A DNA stretch of 14,090 nucleotides from an uncultured Gemmiger sp. GTDB taxonomy: Bacteria; Bacillota; Clostridia; Oscillospirales; Ruminococcaceae. The DNA is taken from NCBI GenBank assembly GCA_944382805.1, contig CALWNS010000098.1, positions 1 to 14,090 of the forward strand, read 5' to 3'. Below are positions 7,385 through 14,090 of this stretch, in pieces. Within the stretch, counting starts at the first letter, position 1; each line of letters starts with the position of its first letter. The notes under the pieces were generated by a model that was not told where the DNA came from, made no database searches, and saw only the letters and a list, made by a program, of their open reading frames with translations. Position numbers and translations under genes: made by a program.

Positions 7385-7403
7385 ACCGCCAGAAAGGAAA
7401 ACT

Positions 7404-10010
7404 ATGCATCCTTACCAAGACCCCGCCCTGGGGGTGGAGCAGCGGGTCCAGGACCTGCTGGCCCGCATGACCCTGCGGGAAAAGATCGCCCAGACCGACC
7501 AGTATTTCTCCGGCGATTTTACCACCCAGGACGAAAACGGCCGCGTCACGGCCGTGGATATGGACCGCCTGGCCGCCATCCTGCAGGGGTACAGCGTGGG
7601 CAGCGTGCAGCTGCGCGGCATGACCGCCGCCCAGGCCAACGCGGTGCAGCGCTACGCGGTGGAAAACACCCGCCTGGGCATCCCGTTTTTGTTCAGCGAG
7701 GAGGCGCTGCACGGCCTGTATACCGGCACGGCCACCAGCTTCCCGCAGCAGATCGGCCTGGCGGCCAGCTTTGACCCGGCGCTGGGCCGGGCCATGGGCC
7801 ATGCCGTGGCCAGCGAGGCCCGCGCCGTGGGCCTGCACGAGACCTACAGCCCGGTGATGGACCTGATCCGCGACCCGCGCTACGGCCGCGGCGAGGAAAG
7901 CTACGGCGAGGACACCTGCCTGTGCGCCGCGTTTGCCCGGGAAACGGTGCGCGGCCTGCAGGGGGACGACCTGCGCGCGCCCGACGCCGTGGCCGCCGAG
8001 CCCAAGCACTATGTGGGCTACGGGATGCCGGTGGGCGGGCTGAACTGCGCGCCCACCGCCATGGGCCGGCACGAGGTGTTCAGCGACTGCCTGCCCGTGT
8101 TCGAAGCCGCGTTCAAGGACGCCGGCGCCTGCAACGCCATGTGCAGCTATAACGCCATCGACGGCGTGCCCGTCTCGATGGACCATGAGCTGCTCACCGA
8201 TGTGCTGCGCGGGCAGTTCGGGATGCCGGGCTATGTGCGCGCCGATATGACCGCCGTCTCTCGCCTGTACGACTGGCACTTTGTGGCCGAGACCCCGCAG
8301 GAGGCCATCCGCCTGGGCCTTACGGCCGGCGTGGATATGGAACTGTACGACTTCCCGCACGAGGTCTGGCAGGACGGCATCGAGCAGCTGGTGCGCAGCG
8401 GCCGCCTGGCCGAAGGCGTGCTGGACGAAGCCTGCCGCCGCGTGCTGCGCATCAAGTTCCGCCTGGGCCTGTTCGAAACCCCCTATACCGACGAGACCCG
8501 CGCCGAAAAGATCCTGCGCTGCCCCGAACACCTGGCCCTGGCCAAGCAGATCGCGCGCGAATCCATCGTGCTGCTCAAAAACGAGGGCGGCCTGCTGCCG
8601 CTGGACAAAAACACCGGCCGCATCGCGGTCATCGGCCCCGGCGCGGCGCAGGCCATGCTGGGCGATTACGCCGAAGGCCGCGGCCGCACCGGCGCCGTCA
8701 GCATCCTGGACGGCGTGCGCGCGCTGGCCGCCCCGGGCTGCCGGGTGGACTATGCCCGCGGCTGCAACTTCCTGCGGCAGGAGCTTGTGCCCGTGCCGCC
8801 CGCCTGGCTGCGGGACGAACAGGGCCGCCCCGGCCTGACCGGCCGCTATTATAACGGCCCCGAGCCCAAGGGCACGCCGGTGCAGACCCGCAGCGACCGC
8901 AACGTCAACTTCAACTGGATCTTTGCGCTGCCCCACCCGGACCTGGACGCCAACTGCTTCAGCGTGGCGTGGGACGGCTGGCTCTGCCCGGACAAGGACT
9001 TTGACGGCTGCATCGGCCTTTCCACCCAGGACTCCATGCGGCTGTACATCGACGGCCGGCTGCTGATCGACGGCTGGGGGGCCGACAAGAACGCCGACCA
9101 GGCGCGGGACTTCCACTTTGAAGCCGGCCGCCGCTACGCCGTGCGCATCGAGTTCGTCAACGACGGGCGCGGCGCGCGGGTCATCTTTGGCTACAGCGAA
9201 ACGCGCGAGGACATCGCCGCCGCCGCGGCCCTGGCCGCCGAGGCCGACGTGGCCGTGCTCTGCCTGGGCGATAACGAGGAGACCAGCGGCGAAAACTTCG
9301 ACCGCACCAGCCTGGACCTGCCCGGCCGCCAGCTGGCGCTGGCCAAGGCGGTGTGGGCCACCGGCACGCCGGTGGTGCTGGTGCTGCAAAGCGGCCGCCC
9401 GGTATCCGCCGTGTGGGAAAACGAGCACCTGCCCGCCATTTTGCAGGCCTGGTTCCCCGGCGAGCAGGGCGGGCTGGCCGTGGCCGAAACGCTGTTCGGC
9501 CAAAACGCGCCGTCCGGCCGGCTGCCCATCACCTTCCCGCGCAGCGTGGGCCAGGTGCCCTGCCACTATACGCGGCGGCCCGGCGGCGGCAAAAAATATG
9601 TCGAAATGAACTGGGAGCCGCTGTGGCCGTTCGGCTACGGCCTGGCCTATACCACCTTCCGCTATGGCGAAGCGCGCCTTTCGGCCGCGGCCATCGCCCC
9701 CGGCGAAAGCGTGCAGCTCACCGCCAGCGTGACCAACACCGGCAAAACGGCCGGCGTGGCGGTGCCGCAGGTCTATGTGCGGGACGAGTTTTCCTCCACC
9801 GTCAAGCCGCGCCGCCAGCTGGCCGCCTTTACCCGCGTGGAGCTGGCCCCCGGCGAAACCAGGGAGTTCACCCTGACCGTCGGCCCGCGCGCGCTGCGCA
9901 CGCTGGGGCCGGACTATGTCTGGCGCGTGGAGCCGGGCGCGTTCACGGTGGAGCTTGGCACGGACGCCGCGCACATCCTTTGCACCGCGGCGCTGACCGT
10001 GCGGGAATAA
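7404..10010 (+). CDS. GH3 beta-glycosidase with inserted PA14 domain
   Basis: This is a retaining exo-beta-glycosidase, probably cytoplasmic since no signal peptide is present. In the 868 residues the order is a GH3 barrel (about 1-340), the first part of the alpha/beta sandwich (about 370-475, ESIVLLKNEGGLLPL), a PA14 domain (about 477-597, beginning GLTGRYYNG), the rest of the sandwich (about 600-735) and a fibronectin-III-like end (about 755-865). The nucleophile is D281 in GYVRADMTAV; most relatives have Ser or Thr before this Asp. The acid/base is probably one of E625, E626 or E630 in GDNEETSGENFDR. There is no NagZ-type His-Asp dyad loop. Family members with this layout include beta-glucosidases and beta-xylosidases, so the sugar it removes cannot be named. 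Its place between GH20 and a ROK kinase suggests a role in the same glycan. AGAAAGGA lies upstream of the ATG. Confidence 0.92.
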   Translation: MHPYQDPALGVEQRVQDLLARMTLREKIAQTDQYFSGDFTTQDENGRVTAVDMDRLAAILQGYSVGSVQLRGMTAAQANAVQRYAVENTRLGIPFLFSEEALHGLYTGTATSFPQQIGLAASFDPALGRAMGHAVASEARAVGLHETYSPVMDLIRDPRYGRGEESYGEDTCLCAAFARETVRGLQGDDLRAPDAVAAEPKHYVGYGMPVGGLNCAPTAMGRHEVFSDCLPVFEAAFKDAGACNAMCSYNAIDGVPVSMDHELLTDVLRGQFGMPGYVRADMTAVSRLYDWHFVAETPQEAIRLGLTAGVDMELYDFPHEVWQDGIEQLVRSGRLAEGVLDEACRRVLRIKFRLGLFETPYTDETRAEKILRCPEHLALAKQIARESIVLLKNEGGLLPLDKNTGRIAVIGPGAAQAMLGDYAEGRGRTGAVSILDGVRALAAPGCRVDYARGCNFLRQELVPVPPAWLRDEQGRPGLTGRYYNGPEPKGTPVQTRSDRNVNFNWIFALPHPDLDANCFSVAWDGWLCPDKDFDGCIGLSTQDSMRLYIDGRLLIDGWGADKNADQARDFHFEAGRRYAVRIEFVNDGRGARVIFGYSETREDIAAAAALAAEADVAVLCLGDNEETSGENFDRTSLDLPGRQLALAKAVWATGTPVVLVLQSGRPVSAVWENEHLPAILQAWFPGEQGGLAVAETLFGQNAPSGRLPITFPRSVGQVPCHYTRRPGGGKKYVEMNWEPLWPFGYGLAYTTFRYGEARLSAAAIAPGESVQLTASVTNTGKTAGVAVPQVYVRDEFSSTVKPRRQLAAFTRVELAPGETREFTLTVGPRALRTLGPDYVWRVEPGAFTVELGTDAAHILCTAALTVRE

Positions 10011-10052
10011 AGGCGTACAGGCAACAAATTTTATACAAAGGAGAGATCCGTT

Positions 10053-10997
10053 ATGCTGTATCTGGGTGTAGACCTGGGCGGGACCAACATCAAGGTGGCG
10101 CTGGTGGACGCGCAGGGCAATATCCTGCAGGAGGCCAGCCGCCCCACCAACCTGCCGCGCCCGGCCGAGTCCGTGTGCGACGACATTGCCGAACTGTGCC
10201 GCCAGCTGGCGGCGGGCCGCAGCGACGTGGGCGGCATCGGCGTGGGCTGCCCCGGCACGGTGGACGACCGCAGCGGCCGGGTGCTGTATTCCAACAACCT
10301 GGCCTGGGCCGATTTTGCCATGAGCGATTACCTGCAGGCGGCCACCGGCCTGCCCGTGCGCCTGGCCAACGATGCCAACGCCGCCGCTTTGGGCGAAGCG
10401 CTGGCCGGCTGCGCCAAAGGCGCGGACAGCGCCGTGATCCTGACCCTGGGCACCGGCGTGGGCGGCGGCGTGGTGCTGGGCGGCAAGCTGCTGACCGGCT
10501 ACACCGGCGCGGCGTCCGAACCGGGGCACATGGTCATCTGCGATACGCCGGACGCCCCGCTGTGTACCTGCGGGCGGCGCGGCGACCTGGAAAGCTACGC
10601 CAGCGCCACCGCGCTGATCCGCATGACGCGCGAGGCCATGCAGGAATACCCCGGCAGCACGCTGTGCCAGCTGGCCACCCCGGAAACGGTCGAAGGCCGC
10701 ACCGTGTTCGATGCGCGCGACGCCGGCGACCCTGTGGCCCAGGCCGTCATCGACCGCTACATCCACCACCTGGCGGTGGGCGTGGCCAACCTGATCAACA
10801 TCTTTTTCCCGGAGGTCATCGGCCTTTCGGGCGGCGTGGCCAACCAGGGCGAAGCGCTGCTGGCCCCGCTGCGCGCCGAAGTGGACCCCCTTGTGTTCGG
10901 CGCGGCGTATGCGGACAAAAAGACCCGCCTGGTCGCCTGCACGCTGGGCTACCGCGCCGGCGTGATCGGCGCCGCGCTGCTGGCCGCGCAGGACTAA
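10053..10997 (+). CDS. ROK-family sugar kinase (glucokinase-like)
   Basis: It should phosphorylate a free hexose or N-acetylhexosamine with ATP. The 314 residues show the phosphate-binding DLGGTNIKVALVD (7-19), the catalytic base D107 in LANDANAAALGE, the adenosine-site TLGTGVGGGVV, and the ROK signature EPGHM with E156 and H159. There is no N-terminal DNA-binding domain, so it is a kinase and not a repressor. The zinc motif reads CTCGRRGDLE (171-180): C171 and C173 are present, but the usual third cysteine is D178. Overall the resemblance is to Firmicutes glucokinases, yet GlcNAc or mannose is plausible given the cluster. It begins 42 nt after the GH3 gene with the strong site AAAGGAGA (10037-10044) and appears to be the last gene of the operon. 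Confidence 0.88.
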   Translation: MLYLGVDLGGTNIKVALVDAQGNILQEASRPTNLPRPAESVCDDIAELCRQLAAGRSDVGGIGVGCPGTVDDRSGRVLYSNNLAWADFAMSDYLQAATGLPVRLANDANAAALGEALAGCAKGADSAVILTLGTGVGGGVVLGGKLLTGYTGAASEPGHMVICDTPDAPLCTCGRRGDLESYASATALIRMTREAMQEYPGSTLCQLATPETVEGRTVFDARDAGDPVAQAVIDRYIHHLAVGVANLINIFFPEVIGLSGGVANQGEALLAPLRAEVDPLVFGAAYADKKTRLVACTLGYRAGVIGAALLAAQD

Positions 10998-11001
10998 ACC
11001 G

Positions 11002-11043
11002 CCCTTTTTGCAAAACATCCGCGTAAAAAACCGCAAAAAAGGG
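11002..11043. repeat. A/T-rich inverted repeat between the ROK gene and the rpmH promoter
   Basis: CCCTTTTTGC (11002-11011) pairs with GCAAAAAAGGG (11033-11043) with one bulged A. The 21-nt loop contains an A-run. No T-tract follows on the + strand, so it is not a normal terminator for the ROK gene. It ends 1 nt before the rpmH -35 box and could instead act as an upstream promoter element or boundary hairpin. Confidence 0.45.
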
Positions 11044-11044
11044 A

Positions 11045-11074
11045 TTGACAAGACGTGGTTTTATCAATTATAAT
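11045..11074 (+). promoter_or_regulatory. Consensus sigma-A promoter of the rpmH operon
   Basis: TTGACA (11045-11050) and TATAAT (11069-11074) are both perfect consensus, with an 18-bp spacer. Transcription should begin near 11081-11083, giving a leader of about 95 nt before the rpmH ATG. This is the strongest promoter in the window, as expected for a ribosomal protein gene. Confidence 0.93.
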
Positions 11075-11082
11075 AAATGTCT

Positions 11083-11153
11083 GCAAGGCTGCCCCCATGC
11101 ACGGGTAAAGCCGGAAGCAAATTTCCAGGACAGACCCGTTTTGGGGTGACCGC
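11083..11153 (+). ncRNA. Candidate structured 5' leader of rpmH
   Basis: Nearly the whole leader can fold into one long interrupted hairpin. The pairs run from GC/GC and GG/CC at the base, through CCCCA (11093-11097) with TGGGG (11142-11146), to ACGGGT (11101-11106) with ACCCGT (11134-11139). A small top hairpin GGAA-gcaaat-TTCC (11113-11126) leaves AAAGCC and AGGACAG unpaired. It ends 7 nt before the ribosome site AAGGAGG (11161-11167). An L34 autoregulatory leader would make sense, but I do not recognise a named RNA family. Confidence 0.4.
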
Positions 11154-11176
11154 ATAGAATAAGGAGGGAATGCGAG

Positions 11177-11311
11177 ATGAAACAGACTTTCCAGCCCAAA
11201 AAGCGTCAGCGCAGCCGCGTCCATGGCTTTTTGAAGCGCATGGCCAGCAAGAATGGCCGCAAGGTCATCGCCCGCCGCCGCGCCAAGGGCCGCAAGAGCC
11301 TGACCGTCTGA
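11177..11311 (+). CDS. rpmH: Large ribosomal subunit protein bL34
   Basis: This 44-residue basic protein belongs to the 50S subunit. It begins MKQTFQPKKRQRSRVHGF, continues LKRMASKNGRKVIARRRAKG and ends RKSLTV, which is the full family length with the conserved R-x-HGF-x-RM core. The ribosome site AAGGAGG lies 9 nt before the ATG. It is driven by the consensus promoter at 11045-11074 and is followed by a terminator hairpin before rnpA, the classic bacterial pairing. Confidence 0.98.
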   Translation: MKQTFQPKKRQRSRVHGFLKRMASKNGRKVIARRRAKGRKSLTV

Positions 11312-11343
11312 TCGTAAGGGCGATTGCAAAACTAAAGCACGAA

Positions 11344-11376
11344 GGCCGCTGAACAGAACATTCAGCGGCCTTTTTT
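11344..11376 (+). terminator. Terminator/attenuator between rpmH and rnpA
   Basis: GGCCGCTGAA (11344-11353) pairs perfectly with TTCAGCGGCC (11361-11370) over a 7-nt loop, followed by six T residues. No separate promoter is visible before rnpA. Partial termination here would give much more rpmH than rnpA message from one promoter. Confidence 0.88.
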
Positions 11377-11394
11377 GCTAGGCAAAAGGTCGTT

Positions 11395-11775
11395 ATGAAG
11401 TATCGCGTACTGAACAAAAACCGGGATTTTACCCGCATTTATGCCCGCGGCAAAAGCTACGTCCACCCAAACCTGGTGCTGTATGTGGCCAAAAACCGCC
11501 TGGGCGCGCCGCGCATCGGCCTGACCGCCACCAAAAAGGTGGGCGGGGCGGTGCAGCGCAACCGCGCGCGCCGCGTTCTGCGCGCAGCTTTGTCGGATTG
11601 CCTCTCGCCAAATTGCGGCGGATATGATATAATCTTAGTGGCGCGCGCCCGCACCCCCCACATCAAAAGCACCCAGGCCGCGCGCACGCTGGCCGCGCTG
11701 CTAAAAAAGGCCGGCCTGCCGGTCAAACCGCGCCCCGCGGCCCCGCCGGCCGAACCGGGCGGCCCGCAGCCATGA
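11395..11775 (+). CDS. rnpA: Ribonuclease P protein component
   Basis: This is the protein subunit of RNase P, which helps the catalytic RNA trim tRNA 5' ends. The 126 residues open with NKNRDFTRIYARGKSY and carry the diagnostic RNR motif RNRARRVLR (55-63) after GLTATKKVGGAVQ. The C-terminal 18 residues are Pro/Ala-rich and extend a little beyond the core fold. The ribosome site is the modest AAAAGG (11384-11389). Its stop overlaps the yidD start by 4 nt (ATGA), so the two are translationally coupled. Confidence 0.97.
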   Translation: MKYRVLNKNRDFTRIYARGKSYVHPNLVLYVAKNRLGAPRIGLTATKKVGGAVQRNRARRVLRAALSDCLSPNCGGYDIILVARARTPHIKSTQAARTLAALLKKAGLPVKPRPAAPPAEPGGPQP

Positions 11776-12032
11776 TCGCGCGGGCGCTCGTGCGGGCCAT
11801 CCGGCTGTACCAGCGGCGCATCAGCCCCCACCTGGGCCACCACTGCCGCTTTGTGCCCACCTGCAGCCAGTATGCCATCGAAGCGCTGCAGACCCACGGC
11901 GTGCTCAAGGGCGGGGTGCTGGCCGTTTGGCGTATCCTGCGCTGCAACCCGCTGGGGCGCTTCGGGTTCGACCCCGTGCCGCCCAAGGGGCGCTGGCGCA
12001 GCCCGGACCGCCGCCTGACGCGCGAAAAATAG
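11772..12032 (+). CDS. yidD: Membrane protein insertion efficiency factor YidD
   Basis: This small membrane-associated protein is linked to YidC/Sec-dependent insertion. The 86 residues show the complete signature: RLYQRRISPHLGHHCRFVPT, then CSQYAIEALQTHGVLKG, then RILRCNPLGRFGFDPVP, with the conserved cysteines. Length is normal. It starts within the last codons of rnpA and is followed, after a 100-nt gap, by yidC, the standard order. Confidence 0.96.
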   Translation: MIARALVRAIRLYQRRISPHLGHHCRFVPTCSQYAIEALQTHGVLKGGVLAVWRILRCNPLGRFGFDPVPPKGRWRSPDRRLTREK

Positions 12033-12054
12033 GCGCGCTTGCTTTGCCTCCCAT

Positions 12055-12117
12055 GTCTTTGCCCTGCGCGGCAAAGACCTACGATAAAAAATCTAATTGC
12101 CCCGGGCGCAGCCGGGG
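12055..12117 (+). promoter_or_regulatory. Two hairpins in the yidD-yidC gap
   Basis: GTCTTTGCC-ctgcgc-GGCAAAGAC (12055-12078) is a perfect 9-bp stem. CCCCGG-gcgcag-CCGGGG (12100-12117) is a perfect 6-bp stem that ends 6 nt before the weak ribosome site GGAAG (12124-12128). Neither has a T-tract, so they are not terminators. They could tune mRNA stability or yidC translation. Confidence 0.5.
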
Positions 12118-12132
12118 CGGAATGGAAGAACT

Positions 12133-13209
12133 ATGGGTTTTCTTGCGTTTATCCTGGGGCCGCTGATGGCGCTGCTGTATCAGCTCATCCCCAACTATGC
12201 CGTCACCATGATCGTGTTCACCGTGCTGGTGCGCGTGTGCCTGCTGCCGCTGGCCATCAAGCAGCAAAAGTCCACGGCCAAGATGTCCGTGTTCCAGCCC
12301 GAGATCCAGCGCATCCAGGAAAAGTACAAAAACGACCGTGAAAAACAGAACGAAGAGCTGATGAAGCTGCAGCAGGAATACGGCTACAACCCCATGTCCG
12401 GCTGCCTGCCCATGCTGCTCAACTTCCTGGTGCTGTTCGGCATCATCGAAGTCGTGTACCGCCCGGCGCAGTACATCCTGGGCGTTTCGGTCGAGGCCAT
12501 CGGCACCGCCTGCGAACAGCTGGGCATCGCCACCAACAACGCCACCATGATGCAGGGCCAGCTGATCAGCGCGGTGCAGGGCGGCGCGGCCCCCGCGGCC
12601 CTTACGGCCGAGCAGATCGCCGCCATGCAGAACTTTAACACCACTTTCTTCGGCATGGATATGCTGGGCACCGCCGGCTTCCACCTGACGCCGCTGCTGG
12701 TGTTCCCCATCCTGGCTTCGGCCACCATGATCCTGTCCTACGCCGGCACCAACAAGCTGTCCGGCATGGGCGGCCAGATGCAGGGCAGCATGGAGGTCAT
12801 GATGTGGGTCATGAACCTGATGTTCATCTGGTTCTGCTTCTCCGCCCCCGTGGGCTTCTGCCTGTACTACACCGCCGGCAACATCTGCCAGATCGGCCAG
12901 AGCTTTTTGACCTATAAGATCTACAGCCCCGAAAAGTTCAAGGCGGAATACCAGGCCGAACTGGCCGCCAAAAAAGCCGCCAAGAAAGCCAGCGTCACCG
13001 TACAGGTGGAGGAAAACGGCGAACTGGTGGAAAAGACCGTCAGCCGCCACGAACTGAACAAGGCGCGCATAGCCCGCGCGCGCGAGCTGGACGCCGCCAA
13101 GTATGCCGGCGAGCGCACCACCCCGCTGACCCCCGCCGAAAAGGAAGCGCTGGCCGCCAGCGCGCCCAAAAAGCGCCGCTGGGGTAAAAAAGCTGAAGAA
13201 AACGCATAA
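12133..13209 (+). CDS. yidC: YidC/Oxa1-family membrane protein insertase
   Basis: It inserts and folds membrane proteins in the cytoplasmic membrane. The ATG at 12133 is chosen over an in-frame TTG at 12097 because the extra 12 residues would read through a hairpin and lack a ribosome site. The 358 residues begin directly in a membrane segment and have no lipobox cysteine. The groove arginine is R34 in VLVRVCLLPL, followed by the cytoplasmic helical hairpin with QPEIQRIQEKYKND and the motif YGYNPMSGCLPMLLNF. A long Ala-rich loop (about 140-185) precedes the later membrane segments, and the tail is Lys/Ala-rich and basic (about 275-358), as in forms that contact ribosomes. The jag gene follows 27 nt later. 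Confidence 0.95.
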   Translation: MGFLAFILGPLMALLYQLIPNYAVTMIVFTVLVRVCLLPLAIKQQKSTAKMSVFQPEIQRIQEKYKNDREKQNEELMKLQQEYGYNPMSGCLPMLLNFLVLFGIIEVVYRPAQYILGVSVEAIGTACEQLGIATNNATMMQGQLISAVQGGAAPAALTAEQIAAMQNFNTTFFGMDMLGTAGFHLTPLLVFPILASATMILSYAGTNKLSGMGGQMQGSMEVMMWVMNLMFIWFCFSAPVGFCLYYTAGNICQIGQSFLTYKIYSPEKFKAEYQAELAAKKAAKKASVTVQVEENGELVEKTVSRHELNKARIARARELDAAKYAGERTTPLTPAEKEALAASAPKKRRWGKKAEENA

Positions 13210-13236
13210 CGGTGCGTTATAAAGGAGGAAGTCACT

Positions 13237-14090
13237 ATGCGTACGATCGAAATGACCGGCAAAACGGTGGAGGATGCGGTCGAAGCCGCCTGCCGTGCGC
13301 TGGGCGTGGACCGCGACGACCTGGGCGTCAGCTATGAAGTGCTGGAGTTCCCGGCCCGCCGCCTGTTCAAGAGCATCCCGGCCAAGGTCTGCGTGAAGGT
13401 GGAGGAGCCGGAAGCCCCGGCCGCCGCCCCCGCGCAGCCGGCCCCGGAGGGTAAAGAAGTCAAAGCGGAAGCCGCCCCCGCCGCCCCGGAAGCCCCGGCC
13501 GCCACCCCCGAAGCCGCCCCCGAAACGGCCCCCGAAGCCCCGGCGGCGCAGGCCCCCGCCGACATCGAGCTGGACATCGAGGCCGACCCGCAGCTGAAAG
13601 CTGCGGTCGAGTACCTGACCCCCATCTTTGAGCTGCTGGGCGCGCAGGGCGTGGCCTTTACCGCCCACAAGCAGGGCGAAGCCACCATCCTGCGGGTCAG
13701 CGGCGAGCACCTGGGCGGCCTGATCGGCCGCCGCGGCGAAACGATGGAAAGCCTTTCCTACCTGGCCAGCCTGGTCATCAACCGCATGGAAGGTCCTTAC
13801 GTCAAGCTGGGCCTGGATGTGGGCGGCTACCGCGGCAAGCGCGAGGGCGACCTGTACGCCCTGGCCCGCCGCATTGCCGAGCGCGTGCAGCGCACCGGCT
13901 GCTGCTACGAGATGGAGCCGATGAACCCCTACGAGCGGCACATCATCCACACCGCCATTTCGGCCATCGAGGGCGTGCGCAGCGAAAGCAAGGGCGAAGG
14001 CAACGAGCGCCGCGTGGTGATCTATTCCACCGACCCCGACGCCAGCAACCTGCCCGACCGTGAAAGCGCCGGCCGCCGGCGCGGCCCCCG
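13237..14090 (+). CDS. jag: RNA-binding protein KhpB/Jag (SpoIIIJ-associated), 5' part
   Basis: This cytoplasmic RNA-binding protein is tied to cell-envelope and division control in Gram-positives. The gene runs off the window; 284 codons are open with no stop. A Jag_N domain (1-56) is followed by an Ala/Pro/Glu-rich linker (57-108). The KH domain comes next, with the GxxG loop G164-R-R-G167 in LIGRRGETMESLSYLASLVI, then an R3H domain with R234 and H238 in MNPYERHIIHTAI. The ribosome site AAAGGAGG (13221-13228) is strong. It is the usual partner after yidC, and mnmE or another tRNA-modification gene is expected downstream. Confidence 0.95.
   Translation, partial: MRTIEMTGKTVEDAVEAACRALGVDRDDLGVSYEVLEFPARRLFKSIPAKVCVKVEEPEAPAAAPAQPAPEGKEVKAEAAPAAPEAPAATPEAAPETAPEAPAAQAPADIELDIEADPQLKAAVEYLTPIFELLGAQGVAFTAHKQGEATILRVSGEHLGGLIGRRGETMESLSYLASLVINRMEGPYVKLGLDVGGYRGKREGDLYALARRIAERVQRTGCCYEMEPMNPYERHIIHTAISAIEGVRSESKGEGNERRVVIYSTDPDASNLPDRESAGRRRGP

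Noticed and set aside
6969..11051. Very long reverse-strand open frame (1360 codons)
   Set aside because: It lies opposite GH20, GH3 and the ROK gene, all with complete catalytic motifs. Its predicted protein is low-complexity Ala/Gly/His/Val, typical of the antisense of GC-rich codon usage.
11081..11160. SRP RNA or a known riboswitch in the rpmH leader
   Set aside because: The GGAAGC word recalls the SRP RNA tip, but the flanking conserved bases are missing, and no known riboswitch core could be matched.
11605..11633. Promoter-like TCGCCA-17-TATAAT inside rnpA
   Set aside because: The bases encode conserved RnpA residues (around YDIILV) and the -35 box is weak, so chance is likelier.
12036..12054. 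Possible decayed left end of the palindromic element after yidD
   Set aside because: Only the short GCCTCCC-type word matches and the diagnostic TTGTCAA core is absent.
12097..12132. TTG start giving YidC 12 extra residues
   Set aside because: It sits just before and through a perfect hairpin with no ribosome site; the ATG at 12133 starts directly at the first membrane segment.

Overview
The window is GC-rich and strongly GC-biased at third codon positions. It comes from a low-copy-type Gram-positive chromosome, most likely a gut Oscillospiraceae/Ruminococcaceae member of the Faecalibacterium-Gemmiger-Subdoligranulum type. The support is the Gram-positive order rpmH-rnpA-yidD-yidC-jag, KhpB with Jag_N, KH and R3H domains, a cytoplasmic glycan-degrading cluster, and interspersed palindromic repeats that I recall as common in that group. 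The genus is an inference. Every gene reads on the + strand.

Region 1 (1-5461): the tail of a probable ABC solute-binding protein ends at 119 and is followed by a strong terminator. A 0.7 kb repeat-rich spacer then leads to a promoter and a GH130 mannoside phosphorylase (829-1818). A 415-nt gap, filled mostly by a long structured palindromic element, separates it from a MAN2C1-like GH38 alpha-mannosidase (2234-5404), which ends at a textbook terminator.

Region 2 (5462-10997): a GH20 beta-N-acetylhexosaminidase-like enzyme, a GH3 enzyme with an inserted PA14 domain, and a ROK sugar kinase form a tight gene string. None of the five complete enzymes has a signal peptide, so import followed by cytosolic breakdown is expected. 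GH38 would trim alpha-mannose, GH130 would phosphorolyse the beta-mannosyl linkage (to give mannose-1-phosphate), GH20 and perhaps GH3 would release GlcNAc or another beta-linked sugar, and the ROK kinase would phosphorylate a freed hexose. This combination fits host N-glycan core fragments better than plant mannan, but the substrate is inferred.

Region 3 (11002-14090): a perfect-consensus promoter (TTGACA, 18 bp, TATAAT) drives rpmH through a foldable 5' leader. Then come an attenuator-like terminator, rnpA, yidD (4-nt overlap), yidC and the start of jag/khpB, which runs off the window. No dnaA and no DnaA-box cluster is visible, so the usual oriC side of rpmH is here occupied by the glycan cluster.

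The least explained DNA is the set of palindromic repeats in the two spacers (362-442, 487-646, 1821-2141). They have inverted ends, and two copies keep a hairpin whose stem sequence differs but still pairs.
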